Program-made: the position numbers and the translations under genes
DNA from: an uncultured Bacteroides sp.
GTDB taxonomy: Bacteria; Bacteroidota; Bacteroidia; Bacteroidales; Bacteroidaceae
Direction: 5' to 3'
Length of the DNA stretch: 17,423 bases
NCBI GenBank assembly: GCA_900546645.1
Contig: URDR01000065.1
Coordinates: forward strand, 1-17,423
The notes under the pieces: generated by a model
The model's database searches: none
What the model was told of the DNA's origin: nothing
Seen by the model: only the letters and a program-made list of their open reading frames with translations
In this document: positions 1-7,576 of the stretch, piece by piece
Position numbering within the stretch: position 1 is the first letter of the stretch
Layout of the letters: every line of letters starts with the position of its first letter

Positions 1-835
1 TTCCACATATATTGATTCAAATGCCTCATGCGGACGCGCCGGAACAGTAGAAGAAAACGGACAATGGAGCAATGTGGTTTATATGCCATGCCTGAAAGAA
101 AACAGCTTTGTCCCTTCTCTTCCCCAACAGCGAATAGACATTATTTATCTATGCCATCCCAATAACCCTACAGGAACAGCTCTCAGTAAAGACGAATTGA
201 AAAAGTGGGTCAACTACGCCATAAAAAACGACACACTCATTCTTTTTGATGCCACCTACGAAGCATATATCCGACAGCCGGACATTCCGCATTCCATTTA
301 TGAGATAAAAGGAGCCAAAAAGGCAGCTATCGAAATCCGGAGCTTTTCAAAAACGGCAGGATTTACCGGAGTGAGATGCGGTTATATGGTCATCCCTAAA
401 GATGTAACTGCTGCTACTTTATCGGGCGAGCGTATCAGTTTGAATAAACTGTGGAATAAACGCCAGCAAAGCAGATGCAACGGTGTTTCTTATATCAGCC
501 AGCGGGGAGCTGAAGCTATTTATACCAACGAAGGAATGGAGCAGGTAAAAAACATGACCGATTATTATATGGGTAATGCACAGCAAATGCGCCAGACTCT
601 TGAAAAAGCCGGACTGTATGTAGCCGGAGGAGAAAACGCTCCTTTTCTTTGGGTAGAATCGCCCCACGGACTCAGTTCCTGGAAGTTTTTTGAGCATTTA
701 CTTTATGAAGCTAACGTGATTTGTACCCCGGGTACAGCCTTCGGACCTCAAGGTGAAGGATATATCCGACTAACAGCTTTCAACGAACGCTCACTCTGCG
801 AAAAAGGAGTAAAGCGTATCGCTCAAAACCTATAA
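1..835 (+). CDS. dapL: LL-diaminopimelate aminotransferase, 5'-truncated by the window edge
   Basis: This PLP-dependent fold-type I enzyme transfers an amino group from glutamate to tetrahydrodipicolinate, giving LL-diaminopimelate for lysine and peptidoglycan synthesis in the cytoplasm. The reading frame is already open at base 2, so the start lies upstream; 277 codons are visible of roughly 400-410 typical for the family. Visible family motifs are HPNNPTGT near the start of the cofactor domain, the motif SFSKTAGFTGVRCGY with the PLP-binding lysine codon at 350-352, NGVSYISQRGAEAIY, and the C-terminal EGYIRLTAF, whose arginine (codon 767-769) should bind the substrate carboxylate. It ends 41 bp before glnN on the same strand with no terminator between, so the two are probably co-transcribed, joining lysine/cell-wall nitrogen use with ammonia assimilation. 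The in-window start at 74 is only an internal GTG codon. Confidence 0.95.
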   Translation, partial: STYIDSNASCGRAGTVEENGQWSNVVYMPCLKENSFVPSLPQQRIDIIYLCHPNNPTGTALSKDELKKWVNYAIKNDTLILFDATYEAYIRQPDIPHSIYEIKGAKKAAIEIRSFSKTAGFTGVRCGYMVIPKDVTAATLSGERISLNKLWNKRQQSRCNGVSYISQRGAEAIYTNEGMEQVKNMTDYYMGNAQQMRQTLEKAGLYVAGGENAPFLWVESPHGLSSWKFFEHLLYEANVICTPGTAFGPQGEGYIRLTAFNERSLCEKGVKRIAQNL

Positions 836-876
836 TACAAAATATAAAAATGTAAAACTATACAAACTTAGGTATT

Positions 877-3066
877 ATGTCAAAATTAAGATTCAGAGTA
901 GTAGAAGAAGCGTTTCACAAAAAACCGATTCTTGTTACTCAACCGGCAGAACGTCCCAGTGAATACTTTGCAAAATATGTATTCAACCGAGAAAAAATGT
1001 TCAAATACTTGCCTAGCAAAGTGTATGCAAAAATGGTTGACGTTATTGATAACGGAGCAGCTCTTGACCGGAGTATTGCCGATGAAGTGGCTGAAGGTAT
1101 GAAAAAATGGGCCGTTGAGCTGGGGGTTACTCATTATACTCACTGGTTTCAACCACTGACTGAAGGTACCGCCGAAAAACATGACGCTTTTGTTGAGCAC
1201 GACGGCAAGGGAGGTATGCTGGAAGAATTTTCCGGAAAACTGCTCGTTCAGCAGGAAACCGACGGTTCCTCTTTCCCCAATGGCGGAATCAGAAATACAT
1301 TCGAGGCGCGTGGATACAGTGCATGGGATCCGTCTTCCCCCGTCTTTGTTGTAGACGACACCTTATGTATTCCTACTATCTTCATAGCTTACACCGGAGA
1401 ATCGCTCGACTACAAAGCTCCTTTGCTGAAGTCCATCCGTGCCGTTACAAAGTCGGCCTTAGAGGTTATGCGCTATTTTGATCCTTCTGTGAAGAAAATC
1501 ATTTCTTATCTGGGATGGGAACAGGAATACTTCCTCGTTGATGAAGGACTATATGCCGCTCGTCCGGACTTACTTCTGACTGGCCGTACGCTGATGGGAC
1601 ATGAAGCTTCAAAAAACCAGCAATTAGAAGACCATTATTTCGGGGCAATTCCTGCCCGCGTGGCTGCTTTCATGAAAGATCTGGAAATTCAGTCATTAGA
1701 ATTAGGCATTCCTGTAAAAACTCGTCATAATGAAGTGGCGCCTAACCAGTTTGAGCTGGCTCCCATCTACGAAGAGTGCAACTTGGCTGTTGACCATAAC
1801 ATGCTTGTAATGTCACTCATGCGTAAGATTGCACGCAATCATGGCTTCCGTGTCTTGCTCCACGAAAAACCTTTTAAAGGTGTAAACGGTTCGGGCAAGC
1901 ACAACAACTGGTCACTGGGAACAGATGGAGGTACGCTTTTGATGGCTCCCGGAAAAAACTCTGAAGAAAACCTTCGTTTTATTACATTCGTCGTTAACAC
2001 CTTGATGGCGGTTTATCACCATAACGGCCTGCTGAAAGCTTCCATCATGAGTGCAACCAATGCACACCGATTGGGCGCACATGAAGCACCCCCCGCTATC
2101 ATTTCGTCTTTCCTCGGAACCCAGTTAAGCAAGGTGCTCGATCATCTGGAGGAAAGCACAAGCAATGATCTCGTTTCATTGGGCGGGAAACAAGGCATGA
2201 AACTTGACATTCCTCAGATTCCGGAATTGCTGATTGACAACACCGACCGCAACCGTACTTCTCCGTTTGCATTTACCGGAAACCGGTTTGAGTTCCGTGC
2301 TCCCGGCTCGGAAGCCAACTGCGCAAGTGCCATGATTGCACTTAATACGGCTGTTGCCGAACAGTTAGTCCGTTTCAAAAAAGATGTAGATACCCTTATT
2401 GAAAAGGGCGAGCCTAAGATTTCGGCAATCATTCAAGTAATACGTCAATATATTAAAGAGTGTAAACCAATCCGCTTCGACGGCAACGGCTATAGCGAAG
2501 AATGGAAAAAGGAAGCTGAAGAACGTGGTCTTGACTGTGAAACCAGCTGCCCGCTCATCTTCGACAATTATCTGAAACCGGAAACCATCCATATGTTTGA
2601 GTCTACCGGTGTCATGACTCGCAAGGAACTTGAATCGCGCAATGAGGTGAAATGGGAAATGTACACCAAAAAAATTCAGATTGAAGCCAGAGTTCTCGGC
2701 GACCTGGTAATGAATCACATCGTTCCAGTAGCTATCGAATACCAGACCAAACTGGTTGACAATGCTTATAAAATGAAGTCCTTGTTCTCTGCCGAAGAGG
2801 CTACTGCACTTTCTGCCGAAAACTTGGCTATCATCAAAGAAATAGCCGAACATACTGCATTTATTAAAGAGCAGGTTGACGAAATGGTTGAAGCCCGGAA
2901 AATCGCAAACCGCCTAACAAGCGAACGTGAAAAGGCAATTGCTTATCACGACACAATCGCTCCAATGCTGGAAGACATCCGCTATCACATCGACAAACTG
3001 GAACTGATTGTCGATGACCAGATGTGGACCTTGCCTAAATATCGCGAACTGTTATTCATCCGATAA
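877..3066 (+). CDS. glnN: Type III glutamine synthetase
   Basis: This enzyme makes glutamine from glutamate, ammonia and ATP in the cytoplasm and is the main ammonia-assimilation enzyme of many Bacteroidales. At 729 residues it matches the length of the Bacteroides fragilis GSIII rather than the ~450-470 of GSI. Metal and substrate motifs are visible in order: GWEQEYF (E215, E217), RHNEVAPNQFE (E286, E293), GSGKHNNWSLGT (about 338-349, with H342), and NRFEFRAPGSEANCASAM (about 469-486, with E472 and R474), followed by a long helical C-terminal part typical of GSIII. The ATG at 877 opens directly into the conserved MSKLRFRVVEEAF N-terminus, so the start is secure. No TAnnTTTG box lies in the 41-bp gap after dapL, which favours co-transcription or a promoter inside dapL. 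Confidence 0.97.
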   Translation: MSKLRFRVVEEAFHKKPILVTQPAERPSEYFAKYVFNREKMFKYLPSKVYAKMVDVIDNGAALDRSIADEVAEGMKKWAVELGVTHYTHWFQPLTEGTAEKHDAFVEHDGKGGMLEEFSGKLLVQQETDGSSFPNGGIRNTFEARGYSAWDPSSPVFVVDDTLCIPTIFIAYTGESLDYKAPLLKSIRAVTKSALEVMRYFDPSVKKIISYLGWEQEYFLVDEGLYAARPDLLLTGRTLMGHEASKNQQLEDHYFGAIPARVAAFMKDLEIQSLELGIPVKTRHNEVAPNQFELAPIYEECNLAVDHNMLVMSLMRKIARNHGFRVLLHEKPFKGVNGSGKHNNWSLGTDGGTLLMAPGKNSEENLRFITFVVNTLMAVYHHNGLLKASIMSATNAHRLGAHEAPPAIISSFLGTQLSKVLDHLEESTSNDLVSLGGKQGMKLDIPQIPELLIDNTDRNRTSPFAFTGNRFEFRAPGSEANCASAMIALNTAVAEQLVRFKKDVDTLIEKGEPKISAIIQVIRQYIKECKPIRFDGNGYSEEWKKEAEERGLDCETSCPLIFDNYLKPETIHMFESTGVMTRKELESRNEVKWEMYTKKIQIEARVLGDLVMNHIVPVAIEYQTKLVDNAYKMKSLFSAEEATALSAENLAIIKEIAEHTAFIKEQVDEMVEARKIANRLTSEREKAIAYHDTIAPMLEDIRYHIDKLELIVDDQMWTLPKYRELLFIR

Positions 3067-3119
3067 CCAATACAAGGAGTGCTTCCAGACAAACCAGACA
3101 CTCCTCTATTCTCATTGAA

Positions 3120-3179
3120 AAACCGCACGGAAGTGAAATCGGCCAACCGAATCGACATTCTTCCGTGCGGTTTCTTTTT
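3120..3179 (+). terminator. Rho-independent terminator of dapL-glnN
   Basis: The arms 3120-3133 and 3160-3173 (core AACCGCACGGAAG with its exact reverse complement) form a 14-bp stem. The 26-nt loop holds a small inner hairpin TCGG-CCAA-CCGA (3139-3150). The descending arm runs into TTTCTTTTT. A weaker hairpin, AGGAGTG/CACTCCT (3075-3081 with 3099-3105), sits just before it. Confidence 0.88.
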
Positions 3180-3294
3180 GTTCTTATGACCATGCCTGTT
3201 CCTTCGGCTTTTCCTCCTGACTGCGATTTTCTCACACAGAGCCAACCGCCAACTACACAAAAGAATCAACCACTTGCCCCGGCACAAGAGTCAT

Positions 3295-3332
3295 AAAAAA
3301 ACATCTCAGCAAGAAATTTCCCTGCCGAGATG
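3295..3332 (-). terminator. Rho-independent terminator of the sulfatase gene
   Basis: On the minus strand, arms at 3332-3323 and 3311-3302 (TGCCGAGATG with CATCTCAGCA read on the plus strand, one mismatch) form a 10-bp stem. On the minus-strand RNA this is followed by seven U residues, seen as the A run 3295-3301 on the plus strand. It lies about 48 bp past the sulfatase stop and faces the glnN terminator. The rest of 3067-3379, a 313-bp convergent gap, shows nothing else I can support. Confidence 0.85.
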
Positions 3333-3379
3333 CACTACATATATTTTACCTAAAACCGATAGCGGTCAATCTGAAATGA

Positions 3380-4954
3380 TTACTCATTTACCTGAGCAAC
3401 ACCTTTTCTTACCTTTCTCAATAGCGTTTCCATTTCATAAACCTTCTCCGGATACTCTACTGAAAGATTCTGTTCTTCCCTTCCCTTCCTCAAATCATAA
3501 AGCTGAGGTATAGGCAAATAACCCGTTTCAACATTAGCTCCCCATGGAATCACAGGTTTGCCGTCACTGGGCTCAATATACTTCCAGTCTTTTGTACGTA
3601 ATGAAAGAGTACGATTTGCTGCACATTCTACAATCCATGGTCTGTCTGTTGCATCTTTTCCCAAGAGGTTTCCCAAACGGTCAAAGCTATCGGGTGCACT
3701 CTTCTCAGGCATTCGGGCATCAATCAATTTCCCCAAAGAAGCCATCCAGTCAACCTGCGACATCAAAACATCCGACACCTCATTTTTCTCGGCACCGCCT
3801 GGCCAACGAACGATAACAGGAACACGGGTTCCCCCTTCGAATGCACCGTATTTATGGCCGCGTAATTCACCAGAAGGACTGTGTCCGTTTAACAACTCTT
3901 CTGCACGGTCTTGATAACCATCATTGATTATCGGACCATTGTCACTGGAAAGAATAACCAGCGTATTATCATCAATACCCAATTTTTTCAAAGTCTTCAT
4001 GATTTCACCAACCGACCAGTCAAACTGTACAATGGCATCCCCCCTAAGTCCCATATTGGTTTTTCCACGGAAGCGCTGATGCGGGAATCGGGGAACGTGT
4101 ACATCGTTTGTTGCAAAATACATAAAAAACGGCTCATCCTGATGCTGCTCGATAAAGCGAATCGCATGTGTAGTAATTGAATCAGCAATGTCTTCATCTT
4201 TCCAAAGCGCTTTTCCACCTCCTCGCATATAGCCAATTCTACTTATACCATTCACGATTGACATATCATGTCCATGAGAGGGTTTCAAGTTATATAATAA
4301 ATCCGGACGGTCTTTTCCCGTAGGTTCTCCCTCGAAGTTTTTAACATAGCTCACTTCTATCGGAGCAGAAGGGTCATAATTTGCCACCTGACCGTTTTCT
4401 ATAAATACACAGGGGACGCGGTCGGCTGTAGCTGCCATTATATAATGATAATCAAAGCCTAAATCACCCAAGGCAGCCGGCAGAGGCGCATTCCAGTCTT
4501 GAGCTCCAGTCTTGTCTCCCAACCCTAAGTGCCACTTTCCAATGGCACAAGTAGCGTAACCTGCACCTTTAAACATATCAGCCATTGTGAATTGCCCCGG
4601 CTTAATAATCATGCCGGCATCACCGGCTGCCACGTCGGTACCCGGCTTGCGCCATGCGTATTCACCGGTCAATATAGAATAACGAGAGGGAGTACTTGTA
4701 GCTGCAATGGCATGTGCATTTGTAAAGCGAACGCCTTCAGTAGCCAGACGGTTGACATTGGGGGTCTTCACGTTCTTTGCACCATAACATTCCAAATCCC
4801 CATAGCCTAAATCATCGGCTAAAATGATAATCACATTCGGACGTTTTTCATCTTGTTTTTTCTGTTCCGCATCTATTAAAGCATGAGCTGGGATAGTCGG
4901 CGCCAACACCATTGAAGCCAACACAGGGAAATTCTTTCGATTTAATATCACCAT
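3380..4954 (-). CDS. Exported serine-type arylsulfatase (family S1)
   Basis: This 524-residue alkaline-phosphatase-fold sulfatase should hydrolyse a sulfate ester, probably on a host or algal glycan; the substrate cannot be told from sequence. The first 25 residues look like a signal peptide ending in AHA, so it is exported to the periplasm or beyond. Active-site parts are present in order: D47-D48 for calcium, the maturation motif S87-T88-P89-S90-R91 followed by SILTG, K140 and H142 in GKWHLG, H286 in NDVHVP, D338-N339 in SSDNG, and K368. The nucleophile codon is serine rather than cysteine, so a radical-SAM anaerobic sulfatase-maturating enzyme (not in the window) must convert it to formylglycine. 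The gene stands alone, with no SusC/SusD pair or glycosidase nearby, and is divergent from the sugar symporter. Confidence 0.93.
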   Translation of the reverse strand: MVILNRKNFPVLASMVLAPTIPAHALIDAEQKKQDEKRPNVIIILADDLGYGDLECYGAKNVKTPNVNRLATEGVRFTNAHAIAATSTPSRYSILTGEYAWRKPGTDVAAGDAGMIIKPGQFTMADMFKGAGYATCAIGKWHLGLGDKTGAQDWNAPLPAALGDLGFDYHYIMAATADRVPCVFIENGQVANYDPSAPIEVSYVKNFEGEPTGKDRPDLLYNLKPSHGHDMSIVNGISRIGYMRGGGKALWKDEDIADSITTHAIRFIEQHQDEPFFMYFATNDVHVPRFPHQRFRGKTNMGLRGDAIVQFDWSVGEIMKTLKKLGIDDNTLVILSSDNGPIINDGYQDRAEELLNGHSPSGELRGHKYGAFEGGTRVPVIVRWPGGAEKNEVSDVLMSQVDWMASLGKLIDARMPEKSAPDSFDRLGNLLGKDATDRPWIVECAANRTLSLRTKDWKYIEPSDGKPVIPWGANVETGYLPIPQLYDLRKGREEQNLSVEYPEKVYEMETLLRKVRKGVAQVNE

Positions 4955-5032
4955 ATTGATTATTTAAAGCTTAACATTATAAAAAAACTTACGTCAAAGA
5001 GCCTTGTTTTTCTATCTATTTCATAAGTGATG

Positions 5033-5040
5033 CAAAGATA
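5033..5040 (-). promoter_or_regulatory. Candidate -7 promoter box for the sulfatase
   Basis: The plus-strand bases CAAAGATA read TATCTTTG on the minus strand, a full match to the Bacteroides -7 consensus TAnnTTTG. It lies 79 bp upstream of the sulfatase ATG, implying a leader of about 70 nt. No clear TTTG -33 element is found at the usual spacing. The wider divergent gap 4955-5388 is very AT-rich and otherwise holds only the symporter's upstream sites. Confidence 0.5.
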
Positions 5041-5240
5041 ATCTATTAAATTTACTTTATTGCCTTTTAATTTAATAAAAATAATAAGAAAAGCCTTTTT
5101 ATGAGTTTTTCTAAGCCCAAACTCGCTTTTGCCTGCCTTTTAAAGACAGTAAGCGCATCATTATATCCCTGAATGCTAATATTTTAATAAAATACACAAA
5201 TCCCATTATCCGATTCGCCCCATTAAAAAAATACAATAAA

Positions 5241-5254
5241 ATGTTCTATAACAT
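5241..5254. promoter_or_regulatory. Palindrome ATGTT-N4-AACAT upstream of the symporter
   Basis: ATGTTCTATAACAT is a perfect 5-4-5 inverted repeat, the geometry of Fnr/Crp-family sites. The same repeat with a different centre occurs at 7517-7530, and in both places exactly 34 bp separate it from a -7-like box. I infer an activator site. A candidate is the Crp-family carbohydrate regulator Cur (BT4338 in B. thetaiotaomicron), which is known to be needed for arabinose use, but I cannot compare with its published motif. Confidence 0.55.
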
Positions 5255-5266
5255 AATAGCAAGCAG

Positions 5267-5296
5267 TTGACATTTGATAGTTTATGCTTAATATTG
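5267..5296 (+). promoter_or_regulatory. Candidate symporter promoter (-33 TTG, -7 TAATATTG)
   Basis: TTG at 5267-5269 and TAATATTG at 5289-5296 are separated by 19 bp, close to the Bacteroides -33/-7 spacing. The -7 box has one mismatch to TAnnTTTG. Transcription would begin near 5302, leaving a leader of about 87 nt. An alternative -7 box, CACCTTTG (5320-5327), also has one mismatch. The first is preferred because its distance to the 5241-5254 palindrome is identical to that in the epimerase promoter. Confidence 0.45.
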
Positions 5297-5307
5297 CAGT
5301 CGAATTA

Positions 5308-5323
5308 GTGTTATAAATACACC
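5308..5323. promoter_or_regulatory. Putative AraR operator, site 1
   Basis: GTGTTATAAATACACC shares the frame GTGTTA-N4-TACACC with 7561-7576 and contains the inverted repeat GTGT-N7-ACAC. It would lie at about +6 to +21 of the preferred promoter, or over the alternative -7 box, and either position suits a repressor. Assignment to AraR is an inference from the regulator being encoded in the second gene cluster that carries the site. Confidence 0.6.
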
Positions 5324-5388
5324 TTTGAGGAAAAACATTTTTATAACCAACGAATCAAATACATTAATAATTTAAATAACAACAAATT

Positions 5389-7143
5389 ATGGATTGGAAT
5401 TCACAGCAATTTGTATGGCTCGACTGGCTAATTATTATCGCAGGAGTCATTCTCGTAGCATGGGCAGTTTATCGCTCAGTTCAAAAAGACAAACAATCAA
5501 TGAAAGGTGCCAACAGTGAAGATTATCTATTCGGTAAAGGAGAACCTTGGTACATCATTGGAGCTGCTATTTTTGCAGCAAACATCGGTTCTGAGCACCT
5601 TGTAGGCTTAGCAGGAACCGGAGCAAAAGACGGTGTAGGTATGGCTCACTGGGAAATGCAAGGATGGATGATCTTGATTCTCGGTTGGTTATTCGTGCCA
5701 TTCTACCAGCTGCTCAACAACAAATTAGGCAAAATCATCACCATGCCCGACTTCTTGAAATTCCGCTATACTAAAGCAACCGGCTCATGGCTCTCAATCA
5801 TCACCCTTGTGGCTTACGTACTTACCAAAGTAAGTGTAACCGCTTTCACCGGAGGTATTTTCTTTGAATACCTGCTTGATATTCCATTTTGGTACGGAGC
5901 AGTCGGCTTGATTGCTGTTACTGCTGTCTTCACCGTATTCGGTGGAATGAAAGGCGTAATGACCTTGTCGGCCATCCAGACTCCTATCCTTATTGTCGGT
6001 TCATTCCTTGTATTGTTCCTCGGTCTTGCTGCTTTAGGCGGAGGAAATATCTGCGACGGATGGACAAACATGATGAACTTCTGCGGTCAGTTACATGACG
6101 GATACGGAACTACCCACATGTTCCACTGGGAAGAAGGCGACCCTATGTATAAAGAATATCCGGGATTCGTTGTCTTCATCGGTGCAAGCATCATCGGCTT
6201 CTGGTATTGGTGTACTGACCAGCACATCGTACAGCGTGTACTTGGACAAACCAAAGGAGAAGCGAACGAAGAAGTTATCAAACGTGCCCGCCGCGGTACA
6301 ATTGCTGCCGGTTATTTCAAACTTCTCCCGGTATTCATGTTCCTTATTCCGGGTATGATTGCTGCAGCTTTAGCTCAAGATCCCGAAAGTGGCTTCGCCT
6401 TCTCAATGAAAGCCGGCACAAATATTCCTGACACCGATGCAGCTTTTGCCCAAATGGTAAAATTCATTCTTCCTGCAGGTGTGAAAGGTATCGTAACCAT
6501 CGGATTCATCTGTGCACTCGTTGCTTCGTTGGCGGCATTCTTCAACTCATGTGCCACCCTCTTCACCGAAGACTTCTACAAGCCTATGAAGAAAGGCATG
6601 AGCGAAGCTCATTACGTATTGGTTGGACGTATCGCAACAGTTGTTGTCGTATTGCTTGGTTTGGCATGGATGCCAGTTATGATGAGCATGGACACATTAT
6701 ATAGCTATCTGCAGAACATTCAGTCATTGCTCGCTCCTGCTATGGTAGCCGTATTTACATTGGGTATTTTCTCCAAGAAAATCACTCCGCTGGCAGGCGA
6801 ATGGGGATTGATTGGAGGTTTTGCTATCGGTATGCTACGCTTGATAACCAACGTTATTACTCATAACGGTAATGCTGTAATGGAAGGTGCATTCTGGGAA
6901 TATACAACTTGGTTCTGGCAAACGAACTGGTTGATTTTCGAAATCTGGCTGCTGGTATTCATCATGGTATTAATGGCTGTAGTTTCATTCTTCACTCCAG
7001 CTCCTTCTCAAGCACAGATAGAGGCTATTACATTTACATCCGACTACAAGAAAACCATCTTCCAGAGCTGGAACAAATGGGATGTTATTTCCAGCTTAGG
7101 TGTAATTTTACTTTGTGGTTTATTCTACGCATACTTCTGGTAA
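5389..7143 (+). CDS. Sodium/sugar symporter of the SSS (SGLT) family, probably for L-arabinose
   Basis: This 584-residue inner-membrane protein should carry a monosaccharide into the cytoplasm with sodium. Many hydrophobic segments run from about residue 11 to the C-terminus. Hallmarks of the SGLT branch are AANIGSEHLVG (63-73, helix TM1 with its unwound sodium-site region), FGGMKGV (184-190), FWYWCTDQHIVQRVLG (271-286), and VASLAAFFNSCATLFTEDFY (378-397, second half of the sodium site). Compared with Vibrio SGLT from memory, aspartate 277 sits where the sugar-binding asparagine is, and alanine 379 replaces one of the paired sodium-site serines. It stands alone between a regulated promoter and a terminator, 461 bp before the arabinose cluster, and shares that cluster's upstream sites. 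This supports an arabinose substrate, although glucose, galactose or xylose cannot be excluded. Confidence 0.92.
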   Translation: MDWNSQQFVWLDWLIIIAGVILVAWAVYRSVQKDKQSMKGANSEDYLFGKGEPWYIIGAAIFAANIGSEHLVGLAGTGAKDGVGMAHWEMQGWMILILGWLFVPFYQLLNNKLGKIITMPDFLKFRYTKATGSWLSIITLVAYVLTKVSVTAFTGGIFFEYLLDIPFWYGAVGLIAVTAVFTVFGGMKGVMTLSAIQTPILIVGSFLVLFLGLAALGGGNICDGWTNMMNFCGQLHDGYGTTHMFHWEEGDPMYKEYPGFVVFIGASIIGFWYWCTDQHIVQRVLGQTKGEANEEVIKRARRGTIAAGYFKLLPVFMFLIPGMIAAALAQDPESGFAFSMKAGTNIPDTDAAFAQMVKFILPAGVKGIVTIGFICALVASLAAFFNSCATLFTEDFYKPMKKGMSEAHYVLVGRIATVVVVLLGLAWMPVMMSMDTLYSYLQNIQSLLAPAMVAVFTLGIFSKKITPLAGEWGLIGGFAIGMLRLITNVITHNGNAVMEGAFWEYTTWFWQTNWLIFEIWLLVFIMVLMAVVSFFTPAPSQAQIEAITFTSDYKKTIFQSWNKWDVISSLGVILLCGLFYAYFW

Positions 7144-7167
7144 CAAGTATTACTAAATCAAATATAG

Positions 7168-7206
7168 AAAGGGGAGGGAGTTTTTGGCATTCCTCCCCTT
7201 TCTTGT
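7168..7206 (+). terminator. Terminator of the symporter gene
   Basis: The arms 7168-7179 and 7190-7201 (AAAGGGGAGG with CCTCCCCTTT, plus one G-U and one A-U pair) form a 12-bp stem around a 10-nt loop. A modest T-rich tract follows. It starts 25 bp after the stop codon, so the symporter is probably its own transcription unit. Confidence 0.8.
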
Positions 7207-7394
7207 TAAATTTTCTTAGAGGATTCAGTTTTGCAGCCACCCATAACAAGAGTGAGGAAAAGACAAATTCAGCCAGCTATAAACACGCCAGAAAAAAACG
7301 ACAAGATAAAAACAAAATATCTCTATCTGCAAAAAACAATTTTACAGTCTCAGCCACCTTGATGTCTTGCTAAAAAACACTTCGGCGTTTCGTT

Positions 7395-7515
7395 CAAAAC
7401 GCTTCAGCACATCAAACAAAACGCTTTGACATTTTTATCTTCCTCCCTTATCTTAACTAAGGTCCGACGGCTTTTTCAGTAAAGAAAAATAAAATATTTG
7501 TTTAAAAAGCGTTTT
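7395..7515. repeat. Short repeats of CAAAACGCTT in the epimerase upstream region
   Basis: CAAAACGCTT occurs twice in direct orientation (7395-7404 and 7417-7426, start-to-start 22 bp). AAGCGTTTT, the inverse of nine of its bases, occurs at 7507-7515, and a further inverted partial copy GCGTTT just upstream of the first repeat can pair with it. The 22-bp period is about two helical turns. They lie in the otherwise gene-free 7144-7604 stretch. Protein-binding sites are possible, but no regulator can be named. Confidence 0.4.
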
Positions 7516-7516
7516 T

Positions 7517-7530
7517 ATGTTGAAGAACAT
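7517..7530. promoter_or_regulatory. Palindrome ATGTT-N4-AACAT upstream of the epimerase-araR cluster
   Basis: ATGTTGAAGAACAT repeats the 5-4-5 palindrome of 5241-5254, here extended by one pair (T7516 with A7531). It is followed after exactly 34 bp by the -7-like box TACTTTTA (7565-7572), so it would be centred near -54. No good -33 element is visible, which would fit a promoter needing an activator. Confidence 0.55.
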
Positions 7531-7560
7531 AGACAAAAAAGCAACAACGAATTAGTTTAA

Positions 7561-7576
7561 GTGTTACTTTTACACC
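7561..7576. promoter_or_regulatory. Putative AraR operator, site 2, overlapping a -7-like box
   Basis: GTGTTACTTTTACACC matches site 1 in its two conserved hexamers, GTGTTA and TACACC, with a different centre. The -7-like box TACTTTTA (7565-7572) lies inside it, so a bound protein would block RNA polymerase. Both sites also have CGAATTAGT immediately upstream (5301-5309, overlapping site 1 by two bases, and 7548-7556). This site lies 28 bp before the epimerase ATG, at the head of the cluster that encodes AraR, so autoregulation is expected. Confidence 0.6.

Noticed and set aside
3544..3914. Open frames on the plus strand inside the sulfatase gene
   Set aside because: They are antisense shadows of a full-length sulfatase with all catalytic motifs and show no recognisable protein features.
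5267..5294. TTGACA...TAATAT resembling an E. coli sigma-70 promoter
   Set aside because: The genome is Bacteroidales, whose main sigma factor uses -33 TTTG and -7 TAnnTTTG; the same bases are reported under that consensus instead.
6909..7373. 154-codon plus-strand frame running off the symporter into the gap
   Set aside because: It overlaps the true symporter C-terminus in another frame and crosses the terminator hairpin; its gap portion is low-complexity and Lys/Asn-rich.
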